Below the pieces are notes generated by a model. It did not search any database and was not told the DNA's origin. It worked only from the letters and a program-made list of their open reading frames with translations. From Roseibium alexandrii DFL-11 (lineage in GTDB: Bacteria > Pseudomonadota > Alphaproteobacteria > Rhizobiales > Stappiaceae): a stretch of 64,000 nt of DNA. The position numbers and the translations under genes are program-made. Numbering within the stretch: position 1 is the stretch's first letter; each line of letters opens with the position of its first letter. Of the stretch, positions 26,269-33,676 are shown one piece after another. The DNA lies in the NCBI RefSeq assembly GCF_000158095.2, contig NZ_CM011002.1, positions 2,371,228-2,435,227 of the forward strand, written 5' to 3'.

Positions 26269-27291
26269 ATGATCTCGATGAACCGCCGCAAGGCTCTAAC
26301 GCTGCTAGGTGCTGCTGCAGCATCCACCACGCTGAGCGCCCCTGCAATTGCCAGCAAAAAGAAGATCAAGGTCGGCGCGCTGCGCTTTACATCGCATTCG
26401 GGAAGCTTTGTTGCCTATGAGCGCGGCTATTTTGCAGATGCCGGTCTCGACGTTGAATTCAAGTTCTTCCAGGCGGCCCAGCCGATGGCGGTCGCCATTG
26501 CTTCCGGCGATATCGACTATGCGGTGACAGCTGTTTCCGGTGGTCTGATTTCGCTTGCGGACAAAGGTGCGATCAAGGTGATCGGCGGAGCCTTGTCTGA
26601 AAGAAAAGGTGTCGACGGGCAGAAAATTCTCGCCTCCGACGCCGCTTTCCAAGGCGGTCTGAAAACCCCTGCCGATCTCGGCGGCAAGACGTTCGGCATC
26701 ACAACGGCCGGGTCGTCGTTCCATTACATGGGCTCCACCATTGCTGCGAAGGAAGGCGTGGAACTCAAGTTCAAGCCATTGCAGAAAGTCGGGGCGATCA
26801 TTGGCGCCCTGAAGTCCGGCCAGATCGATGCCTGGTCCATTGTTCCGCACATCGCCAAGCCGCTGTCCGGCTCCGGTGCCGTGCACATCATCGGCAATGT
26901 CGTTGACTACATTCCGGACTATCAGGTCACCACGGTCTTTACATCGACGAAAAACGCTGAAGACGAGAAAGGCATGACCACGGATTTCCTGACGGCCTTC
27001 TCAAGGGGTGTTGCCGATTACGATGCTGATCTTGTTGCCAAGACCAACGGCGACGCCGGTGTGAGCGAAATGGTCGATCTGATTCACAAATACGTCTACG
27101 CGGACCGTCCGCGGGAGAAGGCCGCGCCGTCAATCATCAACGGCGCGATGTACCTGAACGAGGGCGCAGCCCTGAACGTCACATCGATCGAAAACCAGCT
27201 GGCCTGGTTCCAGTCCGAGGATCTGGTGTCGAAGGACGTGACGCTGGATACACTTGTCGACCCGTCTTATGTCGAGATCCTGAAATCCTGA
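26269..27291 (+). CDS. NitT/TauT-type ABC transporter substrate-binding protein
   Basis: A 340-residue exported binding protein. The N terminus NRRKALTLLGAAAASTTLSAPAIAS resembles a Tat or Sec signal with twin Arg. The mature part shows the family pattern SGSFVAYERGYFADAGLDVEF, AIASGDIDYAV, GGKTFGITTAGSS and LKSGQIDAWSIVP. Members bind nitrate, sulfonates, pyrimidine precursors or aromatic acids; nothing here fixes the ligand, and no TPP riboswitch or sulfonatase gene is adjacent. GGGAGGACACC precedes ATG 26269. It is the first gene of a three-gene importer operon, with a hairpin after its stop. Confidence 0.9.
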   Translation: MISMNRRKALTLLGAAAASTTLSAPAIASKKKIKVGALRFTSHSGSFVAYERGYFADAGLDVEFKFFQAAQPMAVAIASGDIDYAVTAVSGGLISLADKGAIKVIGGALSERKGVDGQKILASDAAFQGGLKTPADLGGKTFGITTAGSSFHYMGSTIAAKEGVELKFKPLQKVGAIIGALKSGQIDAWSIVPHIAKPLSGSGAVHIIGNVVDYIPDYQVTTVFTSTKNAEDEKGMTTDFLTAFSRGVADYDADLVAKTNGDAGVSEMVDLIHKYVYADRPREKAAPSIINGAMYLNEGAALNVTSIENQLAWFQSEDLVSKDVTLDTLVDPSYVEILKS

Positions 27292-27302
27292 TCAAAAAGA
27301 GC

Positions 27303-27321
27303 GCGGGCGCCAAGCGCCCGC
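27303..27321 (+). other. Intercistronic hairpin after the binding-protein gene
   Basis: GCGGGCGC and GCGCCCGC pair perfectly around CAA, with no U run. Such hairpins between binding-protein and ATPase genes commonly stabilise the upstream message or reduce read-through; that role is inference here. Confidence 0.6.
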
Positions 27322-27338
27322 ACTTCCCGGAGTAATTC

Positions 27339-28106
27339 ATGGACCTACGTCTTGAGGGCGTCGGGCACGCTTATGACACTGTCACCGTGCTCGAAGACAT
27401 CACGCTCGACGTCCCCAGCGGCCATATTGTGTGCATTGTCGGCCCGTCCGGCTGCGGAAAATCCACGCTATTGCGGTTTATCGGCGGCTTGGAACAACCG
27501 ACCAAGGGCCGCGTTGTTCAAGTCGGGTCGCCGCCGCCGGGTAGTCTCAATCCGCTGACCTACGTTTTTCAGGATTTTGCTATCCTGCCCTGGCGAACGG
27601 TCGAAGGCAACGTTTCTCTGGTCCTGGAAGACCATGGCATCAAAGGATCGGAAACTCGGGAGATCATTTCCGATGTCCTCGCGCGGACCAATCTCACCGG
27701 TTTCGAAAAGGCTCTGCCCAAGCAGCTCTCCGGCGGCATGAAACAACGTGTTGCAATTGCAAGAGCCTTGGCAGTCCGGCCAGCTGTGATGCTGATGGAC
27801 GAGCCCTTGTCCGCGCTCGACAGCCAGACCCGCGAACTGTTGATGGACGACTTGGTCGGACTGTGGACGCGGACACCGTTTACCTCCGTCTATGTCACCC
27901 ACAATCTGGCAGAAGCCGTACGTCTTGGGCACTCAATCGTGGTTCTGTCCCGCCGGCCTGGGAAAATCCGCGAAATCGTAACGCTGGATAAGCCCCTGGA
28001 AGACCGTCAATTGGGGGACACCGACCTGGAAAAGACACAAAAGCACTTGTGGTCTCTTCTCAGGGAAGAAGCCCGAACAGCAGATACGGAATTGCTCGAT
28101 GGCTGA
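27339..28106 (+). CDS. ABC transporter ATP-binding protein, NitT/TauT type
   Basis: A 255-residue ATPase of the importer. Seen: Walker A GPSGCGKST, Q-loop FQDFAILPWRTV (the LPWRTV form is typical of the NitT/TauT group), signature LSGGMKQR, Walker B VMLMDEPLSALD and the switch His in VYVTHNL. GGAG precedes ATG 27339. Its 3' end overlaps the permease start by 8 bp, indicating translational coupling. It energises uptake of the ligand bound by the upstream protein. Confidence 0.94.
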   Translation: MDLRLEGVGHAYDTVTVLEDITLDVPSGHIVCIVGPSGCGKSTLLRFIGGLEQPTKGRVVQVGSPPPGSLNPLTYVFQDFAILPWRTVEGNVSLVLEDHGIKGSETREIISDVLARTNLTGFEKALPKQLSGGMKQRVAIARALAVRPAVMLMDEPLSALDSQTRELLMDDLVGLWTRTPFTSVYVTHNLAEAVRLGHSIVVLSRRPGKIREIVTLDKPLEDRQLGDTDLEKTQKHLWSLLREEARTADTELLDG

Positions 28107-28920
28107 TGCTTCTGTTTCGGAAAGCCGCAAGGACACGGCTCAGACTGTCCGTTTTCGCGGCGGTGGCTTTGCACCAAAGCCACGACGGTGGACTGGTATT
28201 GCCGTGTTTGCCGTGCTCATTCTGGTTATGGAGTGGGGCACCCAGTCCGGCTGGATATCAGCGCTGACGCTCCCCAAACCATCCGACGTCCTGCGCACCC
28301 TTGTCGAGCTTTATCAATCCGGCCAGTTCACGGCTCACATGCTGCCTTCGTTGACCCGCCTAGCGGTCGGCGGGTTCCTCGGCGCCGTTGCCGGGACCGG
28401 GACCGGCATTCTCATCGGCTTGTTCAGCTATGCGCGCTCAGGGCTTGTGCCTCTGGTCGCGGCTTTATTCCCGGTGCCGAAGATCGCCCTGTTGCCGCTG
28501 TTTGTTATTTGGTTCGGCATCGATGAGGGATCGAAATACGCGCTGATCGCCTTTGGCACCTTTACCCCGACAGTTGTGGCGACCTATGGGGCCGTCGACA
28601 ACGTTGATCGAACTCTGATCCGGATGGGGCAGAGTTTCGGCCTCTCCTGGCTCTCTATTGTGCGAAAAATCATTCTGCCGGGCGCCATGCCGGGTATCCT
28701 GTCGGGTCTTCGCATATCCTTGGCGATCGCCATCATCTTGCTGACGGCAGCAGAAATGTTGGGCGCAGAATATGGAATCGGCGCCTATGTGCTTCAGGCC
28801 GGATCGCTCTATGACCTCGACCGTCTTTTTGCCGGCGTCGTGATCCTGTCCTTGCTTGGCGTGATCCTCAACATGGTCATCGGGTTCCTGGAACGCAGGC
28901 TTCTGGTCTGGCGGGTCTAG
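28099..28920 (+). CDS. ABC transporter permease, NitT/TauT type
   Basis: A 273-residue inner-membrane permease with about six helices. Seen: an N-terminal cytoplasmic segment of about 30 residues, then helices, and the EAA-type coupling loop MGQSFGLSWLSIVRKIILPGAMPGILSGLR that docks on the ATPase. It overlaps the ATPase gene by 8 bp and completes the binding protein-ATPase-permease set. It presumably forms a homodimer, as is usual for this family. The operon ends here. Confidence 0.93.
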   Translation: MADASVSESRKDTAQTVRFRGGGFAPKPRRWTGIAVFAVLILVMEWGTQSGWISALTLPKPSDVLRTLVELYQSGQFTAHMLPSLTRLAVGGFLGAVAGTGTGILIGLFSYARSGLVPLVAALFPVPKIALLPLFVIWFGIDEGSKYALIAFGTFTPTVVATYGAVDNVDRTLIRMGQSFGLSWLSIVRKIILPGAMPGILSGLRISLAIAIILLTAAEMLGAEYGIGAYVLQAGSLYDLDRLFAGVVILSLLGVILNMVIGFLERRLLVWRV

Positions 28921-29022
28921 AGCTGCCGGCATTTCAGATCTGGTCGCGGCCAAACGACGACCTATTTTTGATCTTCTACGATCACGAAACTTGCCCTGCA
29001 GGAGATCCCTCTGGAACAGCTC

Positions 29023-29589
29023 TTGGACCTGATCAGCTCTTACGGCCCTTTGATCTATGTGCTGCTTTTCGGCTACTGCGCGCTGAAGAGTGGTGCTTTG
29101 CCTTTATTCGCGGGGTTTGCTGCTCAAACGGGTGCCCTCGAGGTCGGCCCGGTCGCAACAGCCACGTTTTTCGGCGGTTATCTCGGCGATGAATTGCGGT
29201 TTGGTCTGGTACGCCGTTATGGGCTCCCGGACTTGTCTCACCGCCCTCGTCTTCAACGCGCTTTTGCGACCGCCACCTCGCTGGTCACGAGGTACGGATC
29301 GCTTTACGTCTTCATGTACCGGTATCCAAAAGGCATGCGCACCATCGGGGCCTTGCCAATGGGACTTGGGCCAATGCCCTGGCCAACTTTCACGCTGCTG
29401 AATGCTGCGTCGGCAGCCCTCTGGACAACAATTTTAGTTGGCACCGGATACATGTTTGGTGCGCAGGTTCAAACGGCCGTAGAGGGCGGATGGGGATTTG
29501 TGAGTGTTGCTTTGCTCGCCGCGATGGCCCTGGTGATCGGCCTTGCCTGGTGGCGGCTCAGACGGACGCCCCTCGCCTCTGCGAATTGA
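29023..29589 (+). CDS. DedA/VTT-domain membrane protein
   Basis: A 188-residue multi-pass membrane protein of the SNARE-associated/DedA group. Seen: GGYLGDELRFGLVRRYG, matching the GG-x2-GD-x7-R-x2-G core, and YRYPKGMRTIGALPMGLGPMPW, matching the second conserved F/Y-x-R-x2-P-x-x-R block. DedA proteins are linked to lipid-carrier or phospholipid flipping. The start is poorly marked: TTG 29023 is taken, with GGAGAT about 20 bp before, so an upstream non-ATG start is possible. It is separate from the ABC operon (102-bp gap). Confidence 0.82.
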   Translation: MDLISSYGPLIYVLLFGYCALKSGALPLFAGFAAQTGALEVGPVATATFFGGYLGDELRFGLVRRYGLPDLSHRPRLQRAFATATSLVTRYGSLYVFMYRYPKGMRTIGALPMGLGPMPWPTFTLLNAASAALWTTILVGTGYMFGAQVQTAVEGGWGFVSVALLAAMALVIGLAWWRLRRTPLASAN

Positions 29590-29760
29590 AGGCTGCGGAG
29601 AATACCAGCTCACCAGGCTCGCTTTACGCCGCGCTTCCAGATCTCTGCGGCAGGTGCAACATCGACCGGCGACCTACGGATATTCCGCTCTTTAGCCTGT
29701 TCGGGTGATCGCCAGAATGGTCCTCAAGTGTCTTGAAAGGCAGCTTTTGGTTTGCTGAAC

Positions 29761-30273
29761 TTAAGACTGCTTCAATTTCCGCAGATCGAGGGCCATGAGA
29801 ACTTCGTCAAGGTACTGCTCCCCAACCTTCAGGGCGCTGTTTTCAAGTCCGTAGGGTTCAAACCCAAACCCCTGATACAGTCTGGCCGCCGGTACGTTAT
29901 GAGCACCAACGGACAATTGAATTTGCTCAACTTCGTCCTTCACTGCATCAATAAGCGTATTGACCAGAGCCTTTGCCAATCCGGACCCGCGCGCTTCCGG
30001 CTGCACATAAAGCCCCCAGAGGATACCCTTGTGCCGGACCTTCAACGCGCCGCCAACGATAAAGCCAACAATTCCAGTGACATGCTGTTCGTCAGCCCCA
30101 CCGCCGAGAATTAAATTTGTCGTCAGTTGCTGTACGAAAACTTCATCTGGCAGAACTGCTTCTTCTTCATAGCTGGTCCCGAACACGTCCGGGTGCCGCT
30201 GCAGGCTCTCTAGCCGAATTTGCCTGTAGGTTGCGACATCGGCTGCCGACAGTCTGCGTATGAAAACGTCCAT
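29761..30273 (-). CDS. GNAT N-acetyltransferase
   Basis: A 170-residue acetyltransferase: an N-terminal RLSAADVATYRQIRLESLQ typical of RimI-like enzymes, the core LYVQPEARGSGLAKALVNTLID that binds acetyl-CoA, and VGAHNVPAARLYQGFGFEPYG. It is the last of five closely packed genes (9-bp gap after the cupin gene). The acceptor is unknown. Confidence 0.88.
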   Translation of the reverse strand: MDVFIRRLSAADVATYRQIRLESLQRHPDVFGTSYEEEAVLPDEVFVQQLTTNLILGGGADEQHVTGIVGFIVGGALKVRHKGILWGLYVQPEARGSGLAKALVNTLIDAVKDEVEQIQLSVGAHNVPAARLYQGFGFEPYGLENSALKVGEQYLDEVLMALDLRKLKQS

Positions 30274-30282
30274 GTAAGCTCC

Positions 30283-30705
30283 TCACCGCCGCGCTTCCAG
30301 ATCTCCCCGATAGGTAGCCTCGTCGACAGGTTCCAGCCACTCTGCAACGGAACCATTCTCGGCTTCGTGGATTGCGAGATGCACCATGGAGACATGGCGG
30401 GCTGCGCCATGCCAATGTTTGATACCAGGTGGGATCCAGATCACATCGCCCGGCATGATCGATAGCTTGTCTTGCCCCCACAAATGTACGAAGCCTGCAC
30501 CACTCAGGATCTGTAGGGTCTGGCCGAGTGGATGTGAGTGCCAGTGCGTGCGGGCTCCCGGCTCAAAGGTCACCTTGACGGCTTGAACCCGCGCCGGAGC
30601 CGGAGCCTCGATCACCGGATCCTGCCATACGGTTCCTGTGAAGTAGTCCGGGTTTGCCCGTTTTGTTGGCCGGGATCCCGCCTCATAAACCGTCAACACA
30701 CTCAT
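30283..30705 (-). CDS. Cupin domain protein
   Basis: A 140-residue single-domain cupin. Metal ligands are visible in motif 1 (FEPGARTHWHSHPLGQTLQIL: two His, Gln, downstream Glu/Gly) and motif 2 (PGDVIWIPPGIKHWHGAA: His). It resembles small cupins found beside carboxymuconolactone decarboxylase genes, which can act as isomerases or oxidoreductases, but the reaction is not known. Its ATG overlaps the stop of the EamA gene by 4 bp, so it belongs to the five-gene operon. Confidence 0.87.
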   Translation of the reverse strand: MSVLTVYEAGSRPTKRANPDYFTGTVWQDPVIEAPAPARVQAVKVTFEPGARTHWHSHPLGQTLQILSGAGFVHLWGQDKLSIMPGDVIWIPPGIKHWHGAARHVSMVHLAIHEAENGSVAEWLEPVDEATYRGDLEARR

Positions 30706-31622
30706 CCAGAACTCTCCTGTGCCGTTTTACTCGATGCCTGTTTTTTGGGGCGCCGCCAGTTGATCAGAACAACACCGAATATGGCAAGGCAAATCCCGGC
30801 AATCGTTTCCAGATCCAGTGTCTCGTTCAAGAAGACGATACCCAGAAGAACGCCAATTCCGGAGCGCAGATAGGCCTGACTGGACGTCCCCATCGGTCCA
30901 ATCGTGTTGATCAGACGGAAATAGATCAGGAACGCAAATGCAGTGCAGAAGACACTGAGAATACCGGCGGCCCAAAGGCTTTGAGGCGAGATCTGCAGGG
31001 TCCAGGGATGGTCGATCATCAGGCTGAGCGGCAGCAGCGTCATGGTCGAGCAAATAAGCGTCCCAGCAGCCGTAACCAGAGGCGGCATATGCGCAAACTG
31101 GCGACCCCGGATCGCGGCTATCCCGTAGAGCGCTGCACCCGCGAGGACCGCCACCTGCGGCACAAAGGCACCGCCCAGGCTCTCCAGAGCACCTGTCCCC
31201 ACGATCTGAACAATTCCCGCAATCCCGGCAAGCGCGCCGAGAAGTTGTTGCCCCGCTGGTCTGTCACTGCCGGACATCAGGAACAAAGAGAAGAAGAAGA
31301 CAAATAGCGGCGATGTGGAATTCAACACACTGGCGACCGCGCTTTCGACAGACTGCTGCCCCCAGGCCAGAAGCAGCCAGGGTCCTGTGCTGTTGACGAT
31401 TGATTGGATGAAAAGCGCGCGCCAGGTTTTCTTGTCAGTCGGAAGGTGCAGGCCACGAATGCTCAGGATCGCAAACAAAACGAGAGATGCCAGCCCAACC
31501 CTTAAAGTGATCAACGTCAGCGGCGGAATGGTATCCAGCGCAAGGCTGATCCACATGTAGGATGAGCCCCAAAGGAGCGCGAGCAGACCAAGCAGGCCGA
31601 ACTCCAGTCTCAGCCCCATCAT
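30702..31622 (-). CDS. EamA/DMT-family transporter
   Basis: A 306-residue inner-membrane protein with about ten helices in two EamA repeats (residues about 8-140 and 150-290). Seen: LLALLWGSSYMWISLAL at the start of repeat one and the late FLNETLDLETIAGICLAIFGV, a common EamA closing motif. Such carriers export amino acids or small metabolites; the substrate is unknown. It overlaps both neighbours by 4 bp (ATGA), within the operon led by the NIPSNAP gene. Confidence 0.9.
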   Translation of the reverse strand: MMGLRLEFGLLGLLALLWGSSYMWISLALDTIPPLTLITLRVGLASLVLFAILSIRGLHLPTDKKTWRALFIQSIVNSTGPWLLLAWGQQSVESAVASVLNSTSPLFVFFFSLFLMSGSDRPAGQQLLGALAGIAGIVQIVGTGALESLGGAFVPQVAVLAGAALYGIAAIRGRQFAHMPPLVTAAGTLICSTMTLLPLSLMIDHPWTLQISPQSLWAAGILSVFCTAFAFLIYFRLINTIGPMGTSSQAYLRSGIGVLLGIVFLNETLDLETIAGICLAIFGVVLINWRRPKKQASSKTAQESSG

Positions 31623-31975
31623 CGCTCTTGCCGATCATGCAAGGCGCGGCTGTCCGATGGCGCTTCAGCCCGCTCCGACATGCCGTAATCGCGCAGCACA
31701 TGCGACACTCGGAGACGGTAGTCCTTGAAATAGCTGTTCCGCCCGACCGATTGCGCCTTGCGGTGCTGGGTCAGCTGACGCCACTGATCGAGCGCCCCTT
31801 CGTCTATGAAGAAGGACAGCGAGAGCAGCTTTTCCGGATTGGTCAGGCTTTGAAACCGCTCAACCGACAGGAAACCGTCGATTTCTTCGACCAAGGGCCG
31901 CATCTCGGCGGCCATGTCGAGGTAATCCTGTTTCTTGTCCTCATGCGGTATGACCTCGAAAATGACTGCGATCAT
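31619..31975 (-). CDS. Antibiotic biosynthesis monooxygenase (ABM) domain protein
   Basis: A 118-residue dimeric alpha+beta-barrel protein. Seen: [21 protein letters not shown] and the [24 protein letters not shown] segment typical of ABM enzymes, which include cofactor-free oxygenases and quinol monooxygenases. It overlaps both neighbours by 4 bp. Pairing with a NIPSNAP protein of the same fold suggests joint work on a small aromatic or reactive metabolite, which is inference. Confidence 0.87.
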   Translation of the reverse strand: MIAVIFEVIPHEDKKQDYLDMAAEMRPLVEEIDGFLSVERFQSLTNPEKLLSLSFFIDEGALDQWRQLTQHRKAQSVGRNSYFKDYRLRVSHVLRDYGMSERAEAPSDSRALHDRQER

Positions 31976-32316
31976 TGGTGCTCTCCCTCAAACCCGATCA
32001 GTTTGCCATGCGGTGTTGAGGCGAGTTTCAAGAACGTCCGGTCTTCTCTCAAGATGAATTTTTCGCGCATGGCAAAGGCGTAGTTCTCCTGCCCTATCGG
32101 ATCGGCGGAAAGCCGGGCCCGGTAGGCCTCGTAGGTCGCCAAATTTTCAATGGAATAAACGCCATACGCCAGAGTGGTCGATCCTTCATGCGGAGTAAAA
32201 TAGCCAAGAAGATCCGCACCGCAGCGGGGAATCGCCTGTCCCCAGTTGCGCGCATATTCTTCAAACTGAGCCTTTTTGGTTGGATCGATGTGATAGCGGA
32301 TGAAACAAGTGATCAT
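31972..32316 (-). CDS. NIPSNAP family protein
   Basis: A 114-residue dimeric alpha+beta-barrel protein: [23 protein letters not shown], then [24 protein letters not shown] and [12 protein letters not shown], all typical of bacterial NIPSNAP proteins. The frame is open to 32442, but GAGAGGACC before ATG 32316 marks the start. It is first in the operon NIPSNAP-ABM-EamA-cupin-GNAT and divergent from the ArsR-type regulator, which probably controls it. Confidence 0.87.
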   Translation of the reverse strand: MITCFIRYHIDPTKKAQFEEYARNWGQAIPRCGADLLGYFTPHEGSTTLAYGVYSIENLATYEAYRARLSADPIGQENYAFAMREKFILREDRTFLKLASTPHGKLIGFEGEHQ

Positions 32317-32460
32317 GGTTGTGGTCCTCTCTCGTTGAGCAGGCCAAGGATGTGCCACAGTTGCCGCTTTGAATGCTTCGACCGGGATCGAAGTATTGTG
32401 ACTGGTGCTCCCTGCCACCCCATGCCATCCTGACGGCCACACTTTGATGGAGATCGAACC

Positions 32461-33147
32461 ATGAAAGACGGACCAGACATAGCGCGGATCGGCGGGCTTA
32501 TTGGTGATCCCGCCAGAGCCAACATTCTGTCAGCGCTTATGAGCGGCAAGGCGCTTACTGCGACAGAATTGGCAGTCGAGGCAGGGATCACCGGCCAGAC
32601 AGCCAGCTCCCACTTGAAAAAACTCATGGAAGGCGGGCTGCTTACTCAAGCAAAGCAGGGGCGGCACCGTTACTTCACCCTGGCCGGCCCGGAAGTCGGT
32701 ACAACCCTTGAAGCCCTGATGGGGCTTGCGGCAAACAAGGGACATTTGCGCACCCGCACCGGACCGCGCGATCCGGCTATGCGGACGGCCCGTGTTTGTT
32801 ATGATCATCTTGCCGGCGATATGGCAGTCCGGATCTATGACAGTCTCGAAACGCGCGGCTTCTTGACTACGTCCTCCGATGCCGGTGGAATTGCTTTGAC
32901 GGAGACTGGTGAGGCGTTTCTCGCAACAATAGGCGTAGACCTTTTACCCTTGAAGGCCGCCCGCAGACCAATGTGCCGCCCCTGTCTTGACTGGAGCGAA
33001 CGGCGCAATCATCTGGCGGGGGCAGTGGGAGCCGCCCTTTTGTCCCGCTTCCAGCAAAACAAATGGCTTCGGCGCGAACCTGACAGCCGCGTGGTTCATA
33101 TATCTCAGAAGGGCGACGCTGAACTCAAGGCCTTGTTTCCAATTTGA
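32461..33147 (+). CDS. ArsR-type winged-helix regulator
   Basis: A 228-residue transcription factor: an ArsR-like winged helix (about residues 8-85, [46 protein letters not shown]) and a C-terminal domain that probably binds ligand, with [19 protein letters not shown]. The two Cys in MCRPC could bind metal or sense oxidation, but the [19 protein letters not shown] block is a family feature and not proof of that. It lies 144 bp from the divergent five-gene operon, its likely target. Confidence 0.88.
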   Translation: MKDGPDIARIGGLIGDPARANILSALMSGKALTATELAVEAGITGQTASSHLKKLMEGGLLTQAKQGRHRYFTLAGPEVGTTLEALMGLAANKGHLRTRTGPRDPAMRTARVCYDHLAGDMAVRIYDSLETRGFLTTSSDAGGIALTETGEAFLATIGVDLLPLKAARRPMCRPCLDWSERRNHLAGAVGAALLSRFQQNKWLRREPDSRVVHISQKGDAELKALFPI

Positions 33148-33194
33148 TTGGAGTCCGTTTCCATACCCGAGTTCTGGTATGACCGGACCAAAAC

Positions 33195-33222
33195 AAAACC
33201 CGGCCGGAGCCGGGTTTTCAGT
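33195..33222 (+). terminator. Intrinsic terminator after the ArsR-type gene
   Basis: AAAACCCGGC and GCCGGGTTTT form a perfect stem with a CGGA loop, ending in TTTTCAGTGTTTT, 47 bp after the stop codon. Confidence 0.85.
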
Positions 33223-33298
33223 GTTTTAGTTCATCCGAGTAATGATGTTCTTTTATCCGTTCGGATCGGATGCGGTACGGGGCCAAAACTTCAGCGCC

Positions 33299-33430
33299 TT
33301 ACCCTGCCTTGCGGCCCTGACGGGCTTCACGCAACGACCGGTAGAGACGTGCGGGCAACCACGGCAAACGGTCACGGTTGTAATCTTGACGGTGGTTGAC
33401 CAGAAGTGTTTTAGCGACTTGCACAATCAT
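33299..33430 (-). CDS. Small basic protein of 43 residues
   Basis: This short frame has an excellent ribosome-binding site: AAGGAG, six bases, then ATG 33430. It reads MIVQVAKTLLVNHRQDYNRD, then RLPWLPARLYRSLREARQGR and KAG, ending in TAA. It is strongly basic (about ten Arg/Lys) with a Trp-Leu-Pro centre. I do not recognise the family. It faces the ArsR-type terminator downstream and has a pair of operator-like palindromes 57-95 bp upstream, so a real, regulated small gene is likely. Confidence 0.6.
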   Translation of the reverse strand: MIVQVAKTLLVNHRQDYNRDRLPWLPARLYRSLREARQGRKAG

Positions 33431-33486
33431 TTTTATCTCCTTCGCCCGGAAACCGGGTCGGGTTCTTTATTATGGAAATGAATTTA

Positions 33487-33524
33487 GCGCACAAGGTGCA
33501 CTTTTTCAAGGCGCACAATGTGCG
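33487..33524. promoter_or_regulatory. Two palindromic operator-like sites upstream of the small gene
   Basis: GCGCACAAGGTGCA (33487-33500) and GCGCACAATGTGCG (33511-33524) are near-identical, each is itself an inverted repeat, and their starts are 24 bp apart, close to two and a third helical turns. CGCACAATGTGCG is a perfect 13-bp palindrome. The placement suggests cooperative binding of a dimeric regulator; which one is unknown. Confidence 0.5.
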
Positions 33525-33612
33525 TATTGTGTGAATTTCCTCTTAATTTCCTTACGTAATGCCCACCCTGCAAGGCGAACGCATTTCATTAGCCGACTTA
33601 GCACTAGCCATC

Positions 33613-33646
33613 AAAAAAAATCCCGCTGCCAAAGGCGCGGGATTTT
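33613..33646 (-). terminator. Intrinsic terminator after metH
   Basis: On the minus strand, AATCCCGC and GCGGGATT pair around GCCTTTGGCA, followed by TTTTTT. It lies 30 bp after the metH stop. Confidence 0.88.
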
Positions 33647-33676
33647 CCTGATCTGTAACTAGTTGACTGCGATGAT

